From: Ooceraea biroi
Lineage: Eukaryota; Arthropoda; Insecta; Hymenoptera; Formicidae
Length of the DNA: 64,000 nucleotides
Direction of reading: 5' to 3'
NCBI RefSeq assembly: GCF_003672135.1
Contig: NC_039515.1
Span: 13,020,001 to 13,084,000 of the forward strand
Shown here: one piece after another, positions 10,750-23,300 of the stretch
Position numbering within the stretch: the first letter of the stretch is position 1
Layout: each line of letters starts with the position of its first letter
Translations under genes and position numbers: made by a program
Notes under the pieces: model-generated
What the model saw: only the letters and a program-made list of their open reading frames with translations
Told to the model about the DNA's origin: nothing
Database searches by the model: none

Positions 10750-13700
10750 TCATACATGCATAGCGTGCATAACTGTAAAATATGATACAGCTGAAGTCAT
10801 CATCTAAAACAAGAATTTTCCTCCGCATGGAGAGTAATTATTAAATGTTTATCAGCAAGATCTTCAATTATTAAATAAGTTATTACTTATGTTAGTAATA
10901 CATAACATTTATTACCGTAGAAAATCCTTCTATGGACATAACAAAAACACCACCCATAACTACTTTATGACTTCTTATAGATGTTTGCATCATCAAGAAC
11001 AATTTCTGAATCGGTAGTGGCGCTACATACCAAAGAGTATCATATCTAAAGTTTAAAGAATGAACGCATTAATATTTTTACTGAATATTAAATTTTAAGG
11101 GAGGTGTGTATAAAGCATTAAATAAGAAAATATAACCGCAGCTAATGCCAGATACACGTGATGATACATGTGATAAGAACACAATATATTATATCACACT
11201 ATTTCATCACACAGTTATCCAATTAATAATAAATGTCATATATTATTACTTAAATCTGGACAAATAAATATTACTATAAAAAGAAATCAGAAATAAAATA
11301 TCTAATTCAAGGTAAAATGCACGCAATTATTCCTATACTATTACTTACGTAAATTCTAATAGTTCTATACTATGTTCGCTATAAGATTGCCCAAGAAAAT
11401 TTGCCATAAGCATGTATATCAAATAACAGAACAAAAGTGCACAGGACAGCACAATATCATAAAAGTCGTTGAAATGTATTATAGCATTGTATAGCTATAA
11501 AAAAGATATAGTGAATGTAATTAAATATTACATAAACAAATATTATATGTTATATAACTATTGACATATAATATTAGAAACGTTACGTATACATACAAAA
11601 GCCTTAAGAAATAAAAAATACAGTGCCAGTGCCGCCGACCAATGAGGATTTTTACTTTTTAGAAATGATTACTTTTTTCATTAGGTAGTATTTTAGCAAA
11701 ATGAACAAGTGGATATCAATAATACTAATTGACATGATCTAGAAGAATTAACAGTATAACACGGAATTTTTTGTGTTCGAGCTTGCTTACATTAAGTATG
11801 TATAATAAAATTAATCTTGTACAAATGATGTTCTCATTCTATAACCATTTTGAAGATTGTGCGTAATTCTAATCCGAAGCAAGTTAACACAAACATAAAA
11901 TAAGTGGTGAAATGTATTATATAAATAATATAAGTAGTACTAACGCGAAATAGAATGCAACTTAAAGACACGACGCCAACTAAAAGTAATGGGAAATACC
12001 ATATATCAAACGAAAGTAACAAGCTTTTGCAGAACCTTCAATATCGAAAAATTTTTAATTAGTAAAGTTAATTGCTCTCAAATACATTACTATAAATATT
12101 TGGATGTACTTATTCACGCCAAGGTGAATATTAACGATTAATACAAACAAACAATCAATAGAAAACATATTAAAATTCAGAAAATTTATTATTTGACCTT
12201 GCTGGCAATACAGTTGATGGATCACGCACTACGTTTCGATCTAAGTTAAGATCCTTTTCAAGTGCAAAGAAAAGATTTGTTGGTCTATTGCTTGACTGTT
12301 TGTCGCGATGTTAGTCTATCACCAGCATCCATGTATCGCGGTCATATTGTAAGTAGGCTGCTTAAAATGCTGACAGTTATTTTCAGGAAGTGAGTTCGAT
12401 CATCAGATTTTTCATATTATACTTTTGTTCGGTCTTTGTTATGTTTTATCTGTGTTTCATGGTATTCCTATTTAATTTCTTACAGAAAATAACTGTTTAT
12501 TCTTTTCTTTGCACTTGAAAAGGACCTTAACTTAGGTCGAAACGTAGTGCGTGATCCATCAACTGTATTGCCAGCAAGGTCAAATAATAAATTTTCTGAA
12601 TTATTTTTCTGGCGCAAGAAGACTCTTTATTGGACATATTAAAATATTTCGAAACTAACTCCAATGTTCTTCTATGAATGTAAACTGAAAGACAGATATT
12701 CCGATGCATGTATTGTATTCTTTGAACAATAGGAAGCTGTAGCGTATGGATAGTTACTGTATTTTGGATTAAATAACTGAAAATAATTTAGATTAATGTC
12801 AATAGGTGATAAACTGATAAACTCAATTATTAAGAAAGATAGTGCACTTGTTAACCTAACAATTTTATATGTTGCACATGAGTGCTTCGCTACTGTAGTT
12901 AGGATCGTCCCAGTCGTAATCACCGACCAAGCTCCGATTCCCACTCCTAATCCCTCCTGCATTAAATACAAAAACAAATATTGTTCTTCATTCACAAAGA
13001 ATTCAAGATCCATTTCAATTTTACGTGGTCGCGATTCATTCATCGGTATAATAATATCAAGAATGATAGATCTACATTCAATAGTCGCCATAACCGATGC
13101 AGCTAGTAAAAAACAAACTAAAAAACCACATACAATAAATATTATGAAATAGTTAAACTAAAATGTTAAAAAAGTATGGTAACATTTCTGGCTCACTTAC
13201 AATACGTCAATAATGTGAAAATATAAGATTCAAAGAGATATTCTTCAAATATTTTCATTGCGTCACTATTACCATACATTTTCCAGTCCAATTGTATATG
13301 TTCCAACATTTGCTTTACCTGTTTTTAATTGCCATAATCTGTAGTATTCGAGAAGCAGAATTTTTGAAAATTTCATATAATGCACAAAACATGAACCTCA
13401 AATACCCACAGCTTCAGAATTGAAGTAGAATGAGTAGTAATTCATAATAAAAACAAAAGTAATAGAAATATAAGAAAATCTTTTTAGGATGCATTCCATG
13501 TTACAAGTCGTCGTTAAGAACGACGCAAACTATAAAGAATACAAGGGCAAAATTATAATAATGATAATGAAATATGTAACGATATAAAGCATATTTATAT
13601 ATTATATATTATGTATTTTACATATATAATATATTTACTATGGGCATAACATGGACAAGAAACAGATAGTAGAATTACCTGAGAAAATACATGGCAGCAG

Positions 13701-13822
13701 TATACGCTCAAAAAGAAAACTGATTGTATTCGCCAAATGACTGGTTTCTGATACGGCCATAACCCCACAATCATAAGCATAATTCGATGGAGCTTTACAC
13801 AGCGTTCGCCTGCAAATACCAT
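10750..13822 (-). CDS. Odorant receptor OR-3, complete, 9 exons, 393 aa
   Basis: Exons: 13679-13822, 13410-13529, 13201-13318, 12856-13117, 12660-12776, 11945-12035, 11349-11494, 10916-11045, 10750-10803. Starts MVFAGERCVKLHRIML; ends SYFTVMHAMHV. Intron 5 carries a 457-bp fold-back insert. Exon 2 has a weaker GTGGGT donor, and exon 3 ends in T instead of A, giving Phe at the exon 3/4 junction. An upstream exon 4 acceptor candidate would meet TAA at once, so the downstream acceptor (TTTTTTAG) must be used. Exon 3 from about 13270 matches OR-6 (HIQLDWKMYGNS) instead of its sister OR-2, which suggests gene conversion. The frame is open 5' to an ATG at 13969, but I keep the start aligned with the other genes. 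Confidence 0.9.
12177..12633. mobile_element. Fold-back element in intron 5 of OR-3
   Basis: The left arm (12178-12275) and right arm (about 12502-12599) are near-perfect inverted copies of about 97 bp; both contain 'gatcacgcactacgtttcga' or its complement. A 12-bp direct repeat, acatattaaaat, flanks the insert (12165-12176 and 12634-12645), and OR-2 has a single copy at the matching site. About 34 bp lie outside the right arm. No coding capacity. The long target duplication does not point to one superfamily. Confidence 0.8.
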
Positions 13823-14149
13823 ATCGCGCCGCGAATGGAGCAGCTTTGGTAATGAAACGACTGATCTTCCGATAAGTGCACTGAATGTCTTCAGTTTTAT
13901 ACAATTTTTTCTATATCTATACACTGTTAAGATAATGTGGATGAATAAAGAATGAATGTAATTTAACAATTTCCATCAGTTAACAATTTTCTCTTATTAC
14001 GCGATGAAAAATTAATGAGACTATAGATACACGAAATATAGGAGTATTGTTATACGTTATATTAAACCCTTATCGCGACATAAGTGAATTGAATAATAGA
14101 AGAATGTAAGAAAAATACACAGGTATAATTCATATTTAAATTTATGGAA

Positions 14150-14159
14150 GCGCAAGCGC
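14150..14159 (-). promoter_or_regulatory. Conserved GCGCAAGCGC upstream motif of OR-3
   Basis: Copy 328 bp before the OR-3 start, context A with one change ('aggtgactatcgcctccgg'). Confidence 0.55.
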
Positions 14160-14455
14160 AGGTGACTATCGCCTCCGGCGAACAGATCGGATCGCTTTGA
14201 GACGTCGCGTGGAAGGAAAAGCTGGGTTTCAATAAACCGTTTACTCAGCAGTGCCAAGTTTTTTTTTCCATTTAAAAGTTTTGTGCTTCAGTTTTTTCCA
14301 AAACTACCATAGAAATAATGTAAGAATCTAACGATGACTTGATATCAGTCCTGTTGGTGGTACGATATGATACTTTTTCCATGAAACCAAGTAGCGCGTG
14401 TACTTGGCGTCTTTCTTGTATATTTTCAAAAAGAAAAGGTATGTTTTGTACGGAT

Positions 14456-14489
14456 GACACACACACACACACGCACACACACACACACT
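14456..14489. repeat. AC microsatellite
   Basis: (AC)n with one CG interruption, running into a short TA tract at the left edge of the composite insertion. Confidence 0.9.
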
Positions 14490-14499
14490 ATATATATAT

Positions 14500-15826
14500 T
14501 AGGGCTCTGATTTTATTTTGTTTATCGAATATACGTGTAAACGTTAAACTTTTATCCGTTTACACTTATTTCCAGAAAAACGTTTACTTGTGGGTAAACG
14601 TTTAAACGTTTATTATACGATTATTATACGTTTATTATACGTTTAATAGACGTTTAGTAAACGTTTTTTTATTATACGTTATATCAGGCCTGCGGCCGAG
14701 TTGCACTTTTCGGCTAATTTTTTCTGTTACCATCTTCACTCCTTTTGCTTCATAGCTCGCGGAGACGTCAAAACGGTCAAGCTCAGGGACGAATTAGCTG
14801 TAAGTCACGTATGAGCCTTTGACATTGATATTGATATTGATCTCGCGCGCTGTTTATAGAATTATTATTATTATTATTATTATATTATACAATTAAAGGT
14901 AAGTAAAATGGAATACATATGTTAAGATATATTTTTATAAAATTAATATTTTTATTTAGTATACCTATACTGTAATACAAAGCAAATATACATATACATG
15001 ATACATGGTACATATTTAAATTTTACGTAATAACGTAAGTCAATAGATTTTCACATCACCCTTGAGGTACTATTGTTGATGCGGTTTTTTTGAGTGGTTT
15101 CCCAAGTAGGCCTATTCCACTTAACTTTCAATCTTTATTTACATTGTATCGCTTTAAATAACGAAACATCAACGTCAATAAGTAAAATAAGTAACGTTAT
15201 TAAGTAAAATTTAAATATGTACCATGTATCATGTATATGTATATTTGTTTTGTATAAGGCCCATACGTGACTTACAGCTAATTCGTCCCTGAGCTTGACC
15301 GTCTTAACGTCTCCGCGAGCTATGAAGCAAAAGGAGTGAAGATGGTAACAGAAAAAATCGGCCGAAAAGTGCAACTCGGCCGCAGGCCTGCGTTATATAA
15401 TATATAAAGGTCAATAACTTGAAATTATGCGGTAATCGACTACATGCAACCAATTTCAGCTTGTGTTATCCTCTCAACACGTCTTTTCTATTTCTTTGCT
15501 ATTTGCGATAGGAAATTTTTTTTATTAAAAATACGACTGTGATACGACATTTCATACAATTCTTGCCTTCCCGCTCTCTCGCTCTCTCACTCTCTATCGT
15601 CGTCGACATGGTGTAACGTCATCGTCGTCGTCGTCGTGAAGGTGGAGAAAAATGTTTAATTGTAGAAAAATGTTTATACGTAAGGCGCGATTATAAACAG
15701 ATAAACATTTAACATACGTGTAAACGTTTTCCGTTTATACGTATAATACCTTAAAACACGTATATTCGGGAAAACATTTCTAATGAACGGATATGCTAAT
15801 TACACGTGTAAACGTGTTAGATATAT
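14500..15826. mobile_element. Composite insertion with AAACGTTT repeats, host of a nested hAT-like element
   Basis: The flanks (14500-14684 and 15391-15826) share repeated motifs such as 'acgtgtaaacgt', AAACGTTT and 'cgtttattatacg' in both orientations, absent from other spacer copies. The left edge begins 'agggctctgatttt'. The right half includes a (GTC)n tract near 15600-15640. The matching place upstream of OR-2 (near 10020) lacks all of this. Family unassigned; edges approximate. Confidence 0.5.
14685..15390. mobile_element. hAT-type fold-back element
   Basis: The termini are CAGGCCTGCGGCCGAG and its exact complement. An 8-bp direct repeat CGTTATAT lies directly outside both ends, the target length expected for hAT elements, which also often begin CAG. 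The arms are about 130 bp. A second inverted pair (near 14975-15035 and 15194-15257) continues the palindrome, and about 150 bp interrupt the left arm. No transposase frame, so non-autonomous. Confidence 0.8.
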
Positions 15827-16365
15827 TATATATCTATATATAATATAGAATCGTGCAAAGATTCTTCGCGTATAATGCTCACGGGGCAATCTCGCCGCTC
15901 GAGCCTCACTTCATGCGTGAACTTGGCGCGAGGTGCTACCGTGTCTCTTGATACATCATACTTGCAATTAAATGATTAAGGTTATCATATTAAGTACGAC
16001 AATCAAACAGTAAATTAATATTTTATCACACATCATAAATAATTACAATATAGAATTACCACATCAAATTTAGTAATGAATATTTTATAAAGTATGACAG
16101 ATATTACATTAGCAACTAATATTCTCTAAAACAAAACAGTTACATAAAATAATATAAAAACCAATACTACTAAAAAATGTGATGCCCAAAATAAAGGATA
16201 TGAGCCAATTTCTGATTTACATCTGACGTACATATAAGTTAGATAGTTTCTTTCCTTAAAAGCTTTCATCACTTATGTATCTTTGTAAGAACAATTATTT
16301 TTACGCTTGTAAGCGTTGCTTAGCTCTGAATAACATTTTTTCGCTATTTCGTTACTATTTCCTAA

Positions 16366-18952
16366 TCATAAACGCATAGCGTGCATGACTGTAAAATATG
16401 ATACAGCTGTAGTCATCATCTGAAACAAGAATTTTCCGCCGTATGGAGAGTAATAATTAAATATTTATCAGCCAGTGTATTTAACTGTTAAATACATTCA
16501 CTTGAGCTAATACTTATATTAAGACATATGTAACATTTATTACCGTAGAAAATCCTTCTATGGACAGAACATAAAGACCACCCAACACTACTTTTTGACT
16601 TCTTATAGATTTTTGCATGATCAAGAACAATTTCTGAATTGGTAATGGCGCTGCATACCAAAGAATATCATATCTAGAGTTTAAACAATGAACGCATTAA
16701 TATTTTTACCGAATATTAAATTTTAAGGGAGGTGTGTATAAAACATTAAATAAGAAAATATAACCGCAGCTTATGCCAGATACACGTGATGATACATGTG
16801 ATGAGAACACACTATATTATATCACACAAGTATCCAATTAATAATAAATGTCATATATTATTACTTAGATCTGGACAAATAAATATTACTGTAAAAAGGT
16901 ATCAGAAATAAAATTCTAATTCAAGGTGAAATGCACGCAATTATTCCTATACTATTACTTACGTAGAGTCTAATAGTTCTACACTATGTTCGCTATACGA
17001 TTGCCCAAGAACATTTGCCATAAGCATGTATATCAAATAACAGAACAAAAGTGCACAGGACAGCACAATATCATAAAAGTCGTTGAAATGTATTATAGCA
17101 TTGTATAGCTATAAAAAAGATATAGTGAATGTAATTAAATATTACATAAACGAATATTATATGTTATATAACTACTGATATATAACATCAGAAACGTCAC
17201 GTATACATACAAAAGGCTTAAGAAATAAAAAATACAGTGCCAGTGCCGTCGACCAATGAGGATTCTTACAATTTTCAGAAAAAATAACTTTTTCATTAGG
17301 TGGTATTTTAGTAAAATGACCAAATAGATATCAGTAATACTAATTGACATGATTTAGAAGAATTACCAGTACAACATAGCATTTTTTTGTTCGATCCTGT
17401 TTATATCAAGTATGTATAATAAAATTATTCTTGTACAAATCATGTTCTTATTCAATAACCGTTTTGAAGATTGTGCGTAGTTCTAATCCGAAGCATGTTA
17501 ACACAAACATGAAATGCATGGCGGAATGTATTATATAAATAAGTACTTACGCGAAATAGAACGCAACTTAAGGACAAGACGGCAACTAAAATTAATGGGA
17601 AATACCACATATCAAACGAAAGTACCAAGCTTTTGCAGAACCTATAATCCCAAAAGCTATCCATTTAGTAGAGTTACATCTCATTACTGATAAAGCTGTA
17701 TATTGTTGGCTATAATTATTCACGCTAGGGCGAATATTAACGATTAATATAATCAATAGAAAACATATTAATATAGTTTGGAAACTAACTCCAATGTTCT
17801 TCTATGAATGTAAAGTGAAAGACAAATACTCTGATGCATAAAGTGCATCTTTTGAGCAACAGGAAATTGCAGTGTATGCGCGGTCACCGTATTTCGGATT
17901 AAACAACTGAAAACAATTTAGATAAGGTCAATAGTTGATAAACTCCATTATTAAGAAAAATAGTGCATCAGTTAACCTAACAATTTTATATGTGGCACAT
18001 GAGTGTTTCGCTACTGTAGTTAGTAACGTTCCAGTCGTAACCATCGACCAAAATCCGATTCCCACTCCTAGTGCCTCCTGCACTAAATACAAAAAAAAAT
18101 ATTGTTCTTCATTCACAAAAAGTTCAAGATCCACTTCAAGTTTACGTTGTCGCGATTCATTCATTGGTATAATAATATCAAGAATGATAGGACTACATTC
18201 AATAGTTAGAAGAAAAGATGCAATTATTAAAAGAATAACTAGAAAAACACATACAACGAAATTATGAAACAGTTCCACTAAAATGGTAAAAAATTACGGT
18301 AACATTTCTGGCTCACTTACTACACGTAAATAATGTGAAAATATAAGATTCAAAGAGATATTCTTCAAATATTTTCATTGTGTCACTATTTTCAAACATT
18401 TTCCAGTCGAGCTGCATATGTTCAAATATTTGTTTTACCTGTTTTTAATTGCCATAATCTGTAGTATTCGAGAAGCAGAATTTTTGAAAATTTCATATAA
18501 TGCACAAAAAATGAATCTCTAATAATACTCACAGCTTCAGAATTAAAGAAGAATGAGTAATAATTCATAATAAAAACAAAAGTAATACAAAGATAAGAAA
18601 ATCTTTTTAGGGTACAATCAATGTTACAAGTAGTCGTCAAGAACGGCGCAAACTACAAAGAATATAAAGGTAAAATTATAATAATGATAATGAAATATGT
18701 AACGACATAAAGCATATATATATATATATTATATATTATGTATTTTATATATATAATAATATATTTACTATGGACATAATATGGACAAGAAACAGATAAT
18801 AGAAATACCTGAAAAAATAAATAGCAACAGTAGAAGCTCAAGAAGAAAACTGATTGTATTCGCCAGATGACTGGTTTCTGATACGGCCATAATCCCACAA
18901 TCATAAGCATAGTTCGATGGAGCTTTACACAGCGTTCGCCTGCAAATACCAT
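16366..18952 (-). CDS. Odorant receptor OR-4, complete, 9 exons, 393 aa
   Basis: Exons: 18809-18952, 18533-18652, 18321-18438, 17977-18238, 17790-17906, 17551-17641, 16963-17108, 16544-16673, 16366-16419. Starts MVFAGERCVKLHRTML and ends MMTTAVSYFTVMHAMRL. Exon 5 is the most diverged part (SCLIRNTVTAHTLQFPVAQ, MHQSICLSLYIHRRTLE), closer to OR-1 than to OR-2 or OR-3. Exons 1-3 and 7-9 are very close to OR-2. Introns are all short (about 70-420 nt) with no insertion, so this copy is a useful uninterrupted reference for the unit. Donors and acceptors are canonical. Confidence 0.92.
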
Positions 18953-19283
18953 ATCGCGCCGCGAATGGAGCTGCTTTGGTAATGAAACGACTGATCTTCC
19001 GACAAGTGCACTGAATGTCTTCAGTTTTATAAACTGTCTTCTATCTCTATATACTGTTGTTAAGTCATTATGGATGAAGAAAGGATGAATTTAGCTTAAT
19101 ATACTCTCCATTATTAAATAATTGTCTCTTATTACGCTGTGAATAATTGACGAGACTATAGATACACGAAATATAGAAGTATTGTTATACGTTATATTAA
19201 ACACTTATCACGAAATAAGTGAATTGTATAATAGAAAATGTAAGAAAAATACACAGGCATCATTTATATTTAAATTTATGGAA

Positions 19284-19293
19284 GCGCAAGCGC
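19284..19293 (-). promoter_or_regulatory. Conserved GCGCAAGCGC upstream motif of OR-4
   Basis: Copy 332 bp before the OR-4 start, context A ('agttgactatcgccttcag'). Confidence 0.55.
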
Positions 19294-19739
19294 AGTTGAC
19301 TATCGCCTTCAGCCAACAGATCAGATCAGTTTGAGACGTCGAAGAAGAAGCTGGTTTTCAATAAACCGTTCATCCAGCAGCGCCAAGTTCTTTTTCATTT
19401 AAAAATTTTATGCTGCAGTTTTTTTCCAAAACTATGATAGAAATTATGTTACAATCTAACGATGATTTGATATCAGTCTTTTTGTTGGAACGATGTTATA
19501 CTTTGTCCATGAAACCAAGTAGCGTATGTATTTGTCTTTCTTGTATGTTTTCAAAGAGAAGGTATGTTTTATCACACTTTTTTAAATATACATTTTGATG
19601 TAGAGTCGTGCAAAGATTCTTCGCGTATAGCCATAGGACAGTGTCGCTGCGCGAGCGTCACTTCACGCGTGAACTTAGCGTAAGACACTATCGTGTCTCT
19701 TGATTATAGTTATATCATAATTACAATTAAATGATTAAG

Positions 19740-19927
19740 TAATCTCTGTCAGCAATTACTGCGTTTTAAGACTGACGAATCCTGTTGGCGCGCAGAAAAC
19801 TCGAGTTTGAAAAATGATTCTTCTATTAATTCATAAAAGACTGACCATCAAGTCCAACTAATTTCTTATCATGACTGACCATCTGTCTATTGCTTGCCAG
19901 TTACGATCGAATAATTTCGTACTGAAT
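19740..19927. mobile_element. 188-bp insertion with 13-bp target duplication
   Basis: The direct repeat ttaaatgattaag flanks the insert at 19727-19739 and 19928-19940, while other units have one copy. There are no terminal inverted repeats and no poly-A tail. A target duplication this long fits retroposition better than a DNA transposon. The insert holds 'actgac' repeats and a short 'ggcgcgcag'; no tRNA-like boxes were recognised. Confidence 0.6.
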
Positions 19928-20308
19928 TTAAATGATTAAGGTTGTCATATTAAGTACAGCAATTCAACAGTATAGTAATATTTTTTCACACATAATTAAT
20001 TACAATACAGAATTACAACATTAAATTTAATAATGAATATTTTATAAAGTATGATATATTAAATTGGCAACTAATATTCTCTAAAATAAAACAGATACCT
20101 AAAATAATATTAAATCTATACTATCAAATTTAAATAATATCTTGTCCAAAATAATCGACACGTGCCAATTTCTGACGTCTGACATACATATAACATAGGT
20201 AGTTTCTTTCTTTCTTTCATCACTTATCTTTATAAGAACAATTATAATGCATTTAAGCGTTGCTCCGAATAACTACATCTTCTTCGCTATTTCTAAGTCA
20301 CATTATAC

Positions 20309-23300
20309 TCATGAACGCATGGCGTGCATAACGGTAAAATATGATATAGCTGAAGTCACAAGCTGAAATAAGAATTCTCCTCCATATGAACAGTAATTGT
20401 TAAATTTTTATCAGTAACTATTAAATATAATATATTCACTCAAGCTAATACTTTTGTTAAGACATACGTAACATTATTATAATTACCGTAGAAAATCCTT
20501 CTATGGACAGAACAAAAAGACCACCCAACATTATTTTATGACTCTTTATAGATTTTTGCATAATTAAGAATAATTTCTGAATCGGTAATGGCGCTACATA
20601 CCAATAAATATCATACCTAAAATTTAAATAAACAATACATTAATATTTCTACAGAAGATCAGATTTTAAAAACCATGCGCTTCAAGCGTTAATTGAAACA
20701 ATATAGTTGCAGCCAGATACACGCACAGATACATGTGATAAGAACACACATATTTCATTACATAAATATGCAGTTACAAGCAAATATTATTTAAATTTGC
20801 ACAAAAAATATTATTGTAAAAAGAATTCAGAAGCAAAATGTCTAAGTCAAGATTATATTATACTCGTACAGTACACGCAATTATTTCTATATTATTACTT
20901 ACGTAGATTCTAATAGTTCTACACTGTGTTCGCTATAAGATTGCCCTAGAAAATTTGCCAGTAGCATATATACGATATAACAACACAACATCACGGCAGG
21001 CACTAAAATGTCATAGAAGTCATCGGAATGTATTATACCATTGTATAGCTATAGAAAATTTATATTATATGTTATTAAATACTGCATGGTATGTAACTAC
21101 TTATATACATATATTATCAGAAGCACAACTGTATACATACAAAAACTTTAAAAAATAAAAAACTACAATGCCAATGACGCGGATCAATGAGGATTTTTAC
21201 TATTTTCAGTAATAATAACTTTTGCAGTAGGTAATAGTTGCAAATGTAAAACATGGATATCAATGGTAATAATTACCATGATCTAAAAGAAAAAATATAT
21301 AACGAGACTTTGGTTCAATTTTAGTTATATTAAGTATATGGAATTATTTTTGTACAAATCAAATTCTTATACATTTTGAAGTTTGCCCGTAATTCTAATT
21401 CGAAGCAAATTAAAACACACATGAAATAAGTAGTGGAATGTATTGTTTTAATAAGTATTACTTACACGAAATAGAACGCAACTTAAAGACAGTACGCAAA
21501 TTAAAATTAATGGGAAATACCACATATCAAATGAAAGTAACAAGCCTTTGCAGAGCCTTCAACCCCAAAAAATATCTATTTAGTAAAGTTACACCTAATT
21601 ACTATCAATATATTATAAAAGTTTCTCTAATTACACTCCAACACCATTTTTGTAACACGAGTGTGAATAGTCATCTCCGATGTATTTTTGCCTGCTACAC
21701 ACGAATCCGTTGTCCAAAGTTGGCTATTTTTGAGAAAGTGGCATCAAAGAGGCCAAAACGATGATTTTGAAGGTTTTCATGACGTTGTAGCACCGGCAAC
21801 AAATTTGTTTTCTCAAATGTCGTTTATGCCATGCGAAAATGTCAACTTTTAGCTGTAAAATGCGCGTTGTTTCATTTCCGTATGATTTTTCGTTCTCGAG
21901 ATATTTCACAATAGCTCGAATTCTGAAGATTATATGACTAACTGCACAGAAACAACAATATTGTTATAGGTGCGGAACAGTGATGCCAGATTAACGTCAT
22001 ATTAAATGAAAATATATACGCGCGTGTATCTGCATTTACACAACGCGCACGCGCGGATACACAGTTACACACATACAGATATTCTTTTATAATCTTTCTG
22101 CCTATCCATTTTATATTGCTTTTTGATGTAATATGATTTTATTATATTATATAAGTATAAAAGCACTTACTTTCCACATAACGCAGCATTAAGAAGGAAT
22201 GACTTTTCTATGGGAAAAAGAGCTATTTTCAAATTACTATATCTCAAAAATGAAAAATCACACCGAAACGAAACAACGCGTATTTTAAAGCTAAAAGTTC
22301 ACACTTTCACATGGCATAAGCAAAATTTGGGAACAAAATTTGCTGCCGGTACTACAACGTCATAAAAACTCACAAAAGCATCGTTTTTGGCCTCTTTGAC
22401 GCCATTTTTCTCAAAATTGTGACGTGATAGCCAAATTTGGACAATGAACTCGTGTCCAGCAGGCAAAAATACATTGGAAATGACTATTCACACTCGTGTT
22501 ACAAAGAAAAGGTCAAATTTTGTCGGACAGTGTTATTCACAAAGGTGATTATTAACAATTAATAGAAAATCATTAGAAAACATATTAACATGTATGAAAA
22601 CTAACTCTAAGGTTCTTCTGTGCATGTAAATTGAAAGATAAATATTCCGACGCATAAATTGCATTCTTTGGGAAGGAGGAAGTTGTAGCGTATGGATAGT
22701 CACCGTATTTCGGATTAAATAACTGAAAACAATTTAGATAATATTAATAGTTGATAAAATCCATTATTAAGAAAAATAGTGCGCTCGTTAACCTAACAAT
22801 TTTATATACTGCACATGAATGTTGCGCTACTGTAGTTAGGAACGTTCCAGTTGAAAGCACCAACCAAACACCAATCTCCACTCCTACTATCTCCAACACT
22901 AAATATAAAAAGAAATATTGTTCTTCATTGACAAATAATTCAAACTCCATTTCAATTTTACGTGATCGGGATTCATTCATTGGTGCGATAACATCAAGAA
23001 TGATATATCTACATTCAACAGCCGAAAATATAACTCCAGCTATTAGAACAGAAACTGCAAAAGGAAACATACGACGAAATTATTATAAGAAATAGTTCAA
23101 TTAAAATACTAAAAAAATATGGTTATATTTCTGGCTCACTTACTACACGAAAATAATGTGAAAATATAAGATACAAAGAGATATTCTTCAAATATTTTTA
23201 TTGCGTCACTATTTTCAAACATTTTCCAGTCGAGCAGCATATGTTGCAACGCTCTCTTTAACTATTATTAAAGATTGTCATAATTTGAAATAGATCGTAA

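Larger units (their letters stand above)
13823..16365. other. Spacer between OR-3 and OR-4
   Basis: The receptor upstream region (13823-14450) is followed by an AC microsatellite, a 1.3-kb composite insertion, and, from about 15830, the resumed spacer and 3' flank of OR-4. No gene is supported in the insertion. Confidence 0.6.
18953..20308. other. Spacer between OR-4 and OR-5
   Basis: Upstream region with the GCGC motif, closely matching the one before OR-1 from 19380 to 19710, then a 188-bp insertion flanked by a long direct repeat, then the 3' flank of OR-5. No gene seen. Confidence 0.6.

Noticed and set aside
12527..12709. 60-codon minus-strand frame
   Set aside because: It joins a receptor exon 5 piece to fold-back element sequence; only the exon 5 part is real.
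9817..14484. Minus-strand frames with IQERRQVHALLGFMEK upstream of OR-2 and OR-3
   Set aside because: Open only in these two recent copies; the same block near 4500 and 19500 has in-frame stops, so it is upstream sequence, not a peptide gene.
17928..17980. Reading exon 4 through the ALFFLIMEFINY stretch as coding
   Set aside because: It ends in a stop in most copies; splicing at AG|GTTAAC to TTTTCAG gives a short intron and restores the family sequence KI(V/A)S..IxN(T)V in all copies.
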